Below, piece after piece: positions 5,715-8,185 of a stretch of 8,185 nt of DNA (the stretch's first letter is position 1; each line of letters opens with the position of its first letter). The position numbers and the translations under genes were made by a program. The DNA is from Treponema sp. GTDB lineage: Bacteria; Spirochaetota; Spirochaetia; Treponematales; Breznakiellaceae. The notes under the pieces were generated by a model that saw only the letters and a program-made list of their open reading frames with translations, had not been told where the DNA came from and did no database searches. Where the stretch lies: positions 1 to 8,185 of the forward strand of contig JAITNU010000218.1 in assembly GCA_031290325.1 (NCBI GenBank), read 5' to 3'.

Positions 5715-6707
5715 ATGGATGGATCGAATAGTCTGGGAAATGCTCATGATTCTGATGAACCGAATTGTACTGGTGAATGGATCTGTTCTGATGATGGGCT
5801 AAAGCTTTTGGTGAGGCGGTGGATTTCCCAGAAACCCAGGGCGGTACTGCATCTGGTCCATGGGATGGCCGAACATTCCCTGCGGTATGACCGGCTGGGC
5901 CGGCGGTTCAGCCAGGCGGGTATTGAGGTGTGGGCTGCGGATCAGCGGGGTCATGGTAAGACCGCTGATCTGGGGGTCAATGAGGCTGATAAGGGCGGGC
6001 TTTTGGGGCATTGTGCCGATAAGGATGGGATTGCAAAGGTTATGGCGGATATTCACCGCATCAATAAGACGATTCATGGTATCTATCCCGAGGTTCCCCT
6101 GTTCCTGCTTGGTCATTCCTGGGGTTCTTTTCTCACCCAAAACTACATTGAAACCTGCACATACCCCCTGGCAGGTTGTATTCTGTCAGGAACCAGAGGG
6201 CCAGATGGCTTAAAAATAAAGATGAGTGTTCCTGTTATGGCCTTACTTGCCCTGCTTACCGGACCGCGTAAGGGTTCACGCCTGGCCCGGGCATTTGCCG
6301 ATGGACCGTTTAGTAAGCCCTTTAAGCCGAATCGGACCCCTTTTGACTGGCTTTCACGGGATGAAAAAGAGGTGGATGCCTACTACAGGGACCCCATTGC
6401 GGGTATGCTCTGCTCCGCCGGGTTTTACCGCGATTTGAGCGCCCTCCTCTACCAGATTCATAAAGCGGAAGCTATGAACATGATTCGGCGGGACTTACCC
6501 ATCTATGTGTTTAGTGGTAACGCTGACCCGGTGGGGGACATGGGGGCGAGTCCCACGGCCCTGGTAAACGCGTACCGGTCCATCGGGATACGGGACCTGG
6601 AGTTCGTGCTATACCCCGATGCCCGGCATGAAACCCTGAACGAAACCAACCGGGAGGAGGTTACTGAAAATTTGCTTGACTGGATCAGCCGGCATTGCAG
6701 GCCCTAA
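5715..6707 (+). CDS. Serine alpha/beta-hydrolase, monoacylglycerol lipase/lysophospholipase type
   Basis: A 330-residue soluble hydrolase without a signal peptide. After a 25-residue polar N-terminal extension, ICSDDGLKLLVRRW and AVLHLVHGMAEH (oxyanion-hole HG) open the fold. DQRGHGKT follows, then the nucleophile elbow GHSWGS with Ser135. Asp271 in SGNADPVG and His305 in YPDARHETLNE complete the triad. The HGMAEH and DxRGHGxS/T signatures are those of Hydrolase_4 (monoglyceride lipase, PldB-like) enzymes, which cleave monoacylglycerols or lysophospholipids. The helical segment about 165-255 is the lid that sets specificity. The substrate is inferred from family only. The next gene follows on the same strand after about 70 bp, though no functional link is evident. 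The start is set by the ATG with GGGAG upstream; no alternative ATG lies before the fold. Confidence 0.87.
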   Translation: MDGSNSLGNAHDSDEPNCTGEWICSDDGLKLLVRRWISQKPRAVLHLVHGMAEHSLRYDRLGRRFSQAGIEVWAADQRGHGKTADLGVNEADKGGLLGHCADKDGIAKVMADIHRINKTIHGIYPEVPLFLLGHSWGSFLTQNYIETCTYPLAGCILSGTRGPDGLKIKMSVPVMALLALLTGPRKGSRLARAFADGPFSKPFKPNRTPFDWLSRDEKEVDAYYRDPIAGMLCSAGFYRDLSALLYQIHKAEAMNMIRRDLPIYVFSGNADPVGDMGASPTALVNAYRSIGIRDLEFVLYPDARHETLNETNREEVTENLLDWISRHCRP

Positions 6708-6739
6708 TGTGCAGGTTTTGACCCAGTTACCCAGTTTCG

Positions 6740-6772
6740 TTGAAACTGACCTTGATTCTATATATAGAGAGG
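6740..6772 (+). promoter_or_regulatory. Candidate promoter and ribosome binding site of pcnB
   Basis: TTGAAA (6740-6745) and TATAGA (6763-6768) are 17 nt apart. AGAGAGG (6766-6772) is a Shine-Dalgarno-like run 5 nt before the TTG at 6778. The two overlap, so they cannot both act on one transcript: either the hydrolase mRNA reads through and uses the ribosome site, or this promoter yields a nearly leaderless pcnB mRNA. Confidence 0.4.
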
Positions 6773-6777
6773 CTTCC

Positions 6778-7962
6778 TTGCGCATCCGTTATGCTACTGA
6801 AAAAGACGGAAGACCCGTTAAAAAAGCTGTTGTCTATACCCCGGATGAACATGGTATTATCAGTACCGATGTCGATGTCGATGCGGTGCATATTGTCAGA
6901 CGTCTCAAGGCCGACGGCTATGAGGCGTATATTGTCGGCGGGGCGGTCCGGGACTTGATCCTCGGTAAAAAACCCAAGGATTTTGATATTGTAAGCGATG
7001 CCAGTCCGACCCGGATCAAGAAGTTGTTCCGTATTGCCCGGATCATAGGCCACCGGTTCAGGCTGGTTCATGTGTATTGCGGGTCTAAGATTTTTGAGGT
7101 TTCCACCTTCCGTTCCCTCAAGGACGGGCCTACCAGTAATACCTACGGGACCATTGAAGAGGATGTGCTCCGCAGGGATTTCTCCCTGAACGCCCTGTTC
7201 TACGATCCCCTCACCCATGTGGTGGTGGATTATGTAGGGGGCATGAAGGATATACGGGAAAAACGAATTCGGCCCCTCATTTCCCTGGCGACCATCTTCA
7301 AGGACGATCCGGTGCGGATGATCCGGGCGGTCAAATACGCGGCCACCACAGGTTTCAGACTCCCTCTATCCCTCAAATGGCAGATCCGGCGGGACTCCCA
7401 CTTACTGGCCGAGGTTTCTCCATCCCGGCTGACCGAGGAAATCTTTAAGATCATCCACGGGTCCTCTGCCGCGCTGATCGTGGAAAACCTTGAATCTTTT
7501 GGGTTATATGCCTACCTCCAGCCCAATGCTTCCCAGTTGATGAAGGAACAGGATGATTTCCGTGTCCGGTATGGTAAGCGGCTTACCGCATTAAACCAGG
7601 AGGGCCAGCCTGTCATCCCCGGAGCGGCCCTCGCCGCCCTGATCGGGGACTATATCGAAGATAGTACCGATTGGGAGGCAGAGGGAATCGCGGAACAGTA
7701 TAAAGATACCTTTATGATGGCTCGGCAATTTGTCCTTCCCATGAATCCACCACGGGTTGAATTGGATCAGGGGGTACGCCTGGTGTTCAAGGCCCATGGT
7801 ATCAGCATTAAAAAATCCCGGTTTTCAGACCGGGACCGGCCCTCATTTTCCAGGGGAACGCATGCCGGCAGCCCGGAGCTTCCCGAAGAGGACCCTCCAA
7901 GACGCCGCCGCCGGCGGAAAGAACCTGGCGGTGGGCAGGAGAATTTTCAGGTTCAAGATTGA
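6778..7962 (+). CDS. pcnB: Poly(A) polymerase / tRNA nucleotidyltransferase (PcnB-type)
   Basis: A class II nucleotidyltransferase, 394 residues from the TTG at 6778. YIVGGAVRDLILGKKPKDFD (residues 51-70) holds the GGxVRD helix and the catalytic pair D68 and D70. RRDFSLNAL (132-140) and DDPVRMIRAVKYA (176-188) are the nucleotide-binding and neck motifs. The tail (PPRRRRRRKEPGGG) is strongly basic, as in PcnB poly(A) polymerases that tag RNA for decay. CCA-adding enzymes share the core, so activity cannot be separated by motif alone; the tail and the MRIRY start, which I remember from spirochete PcnB proteins, favour PcnB. I chose TTG 6778 because AGAGAGG lies 5 nt upstream and homologues begin at this point. 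In-frame GTG 6709 and TTG 6676 (overlapping the hydrolase) are alternatives with poor ribosome sites and an unrelated-looking extension. Confidence 0.85.
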   Translation: MRIRYATEKDGRPVKKAVVYTPDEHGIISTDVDVDAVHIVRRLKADGYEAYIVGGAVRDLILGKKPKDFDIVSDASPTRIKKLFRIARIIGHRFRLVHVYCGSKIFEVSTFRSLKDGPTSNTYGTIEEDVLRRDFSLNALFYDPLTHVVVDYVGGMKDIREKRIRPLISLATIFKDDPVRMIRAVKYAATTGFRLPLSLKWQIRRDSHLLAEVSPSRLTEEIFKIIHGSSAALIVENLESFGLYAYLQPNASQLMKEQDDFRVRYGKRLTALNQEGQPVIPGAALAALIGDYIEDSTDWEAEGIAEQYKDTFMMARQFVLPMNPPRVELDQGVRLVFKAHGISIKKSRFSDRDRPSFSRGTHAGSPELPEEDPPRRRRRRKEPGGGQENFQVQD

Positions 7963-7980
7963 TTATTTGTAAAGCAAGGT

Positions 7981-8023
7981 CTGGGAGGCCCTCCCAGCGG
8001 GGTCAGGGGCAGCGCCCCTGGCC
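7981..8023. terminator. Two adjacent GC-rich hairpins, bidirectional terminator or REP-like repeat
   Basis: Hairpin 1 is CTGGGAG (7981-7987) with CTCCCAG (7991-7997) around a 3-nt loop. Hairpin 2 is GGTCAGGGGC (8001-8010) with GCCCCTGGCC (8014-8023), loop AGC and one G-T pair. They fill the gap between converging pcnB and the kinase gene, whose stop is 3 bp away. Only a short ATTT follows on the + strand, so the T-tract is poor. Their regularity also suits a dispersed intergenic repeat unit. Confidence 0.65.
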
Positions 8024-8026
8024 ATT

Positions 8027-8185
8027 TCAGGAGGCTTGATTAACCACCATCGAGATAACCAGGGGAATGTATAGGTGAAACGCCGTCCCCTTCTCCCATT
8101 CCGTTTGCAACTTGATAGACCCGTTCACCCCGCGCACCCGGTCCCGTACCAGGTTTAACCCAATGCCCCGCCCTGCATGAAGCCC
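8027..8185 (-). CDS. C-terminal end of a histidine kinase-type ATPase (HATPase_c), cut by the window edge
   Basis: The last 52 codons of a gene entering from the right on the - strand. The peptide runs LHAGRGIGLNLVRDRVRGV, then NGSIKLQTEWEKGTAFHLYIPL, and ends VISMVVNQAS. GRGIGL is the glycine-rich G2-type ATP-lid box and GTAFHLYIPL is the closing strand of the Bergerat-fold ATPase in sensor kinases. The AGRGxG form is closest to CheA-like kinases, but the dimerisation, phosphotransfer and sensor parts are outside the window, so CheA cannot be told from another kinase. There is no CheW-like domain after the ATPase, which argues against a canonical full CheA. The stop lies 3 bp from the hairpin pair that probably ends its transcript. 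Confidence 0.75.
   Translation of the reverse strand, partial: GLHAGRGIGLNLVRDRVRGVNGSIKLQTEWEKGTAFHLYIPLVISMVVNQAS

Noticed and set aside
6676..6777. Longer N-terminus of PcnB from TTG 6676 or GTG 6709
   Set aside because: The added residues match nothing I know, the ribosome sites are weak and TTG 6676 would overlap the hydrolase; TTG 6778 has AGAGAGG at 5 nt. The GTG is not fully excluded.

Overview
The window looks like bacterial chromosome in which a low-GC accessory segment (left, about 1-2900) joins ordinary higher-GC housekeeping sequence (right, about 2900-8185). The right-hand proteins (an RlmD/RumA-type methyltransferase, a PcnB-type nucleotidyltransferase, a MATE transporter) and the style of their N-termini remind me of gut-associated Treponema-like spirochetes. 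That assignment is inference from memory, not from a database comparison.

Left (1-1602, + strand, AT-rich): three tightly overlapping genes form the 3' part of a peptide-modification operon. They are the SPASM-domain end of a radical SAM protein, a 326-aa SPASM-like protein without a radical SAM core motif, and a 90-aa accessory protein. Together they match my recollection of the 'CXXX repeat peptide' RiPP system (rSAM maturase, CXXX repeat peptide maturase, CXXX repeat modification system protein). The precursor peptide and the catalytic half of the radical SAM protein would lie upstream of the window.

Middle (1603-2880): a scar-like zone of mobile and cassette-like debris, all of it read on the - strand. 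It holds a 175-bp nested imperfect palindrome whose end overlaps the stop codon of a GNAT acetyltransferase fragment. Next come a frameshifted N-terminal remnant of an IS66-family transposase and an orphan HicB-like antitoxin gene cut short next to an exact 10-bp tandem duplication. A stop codon inside a palindrome edge resembles an integron cassette (gene plus attC), but the canonical attC core is not matched.

Right (2924-8185): a MATE-family exporter and an RlmD/RumA-type 23S rRNA uridine methyltransferase lie on the - strand. A serine alpha/beta-hydrolase (monoacylglycerol lipase/lysophospholipase type) and a PcnB-type poly(A) polymerase/tRNA nucleotidyltransferase lie on the + strand. The C-terminal 52 residues of a histidine-kinase-type ATPase enter from the right edge on the - strand. 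Two GC-rich hairpins sit between the converging pcnB and kinase genes and probably serve as a bidirectional terminator. MATE and rlmD both have a good -10 box only 8-9 nt before the ATG and no Shine-Dalgarno, which suggests leaderless or near-leaderless transcripts.
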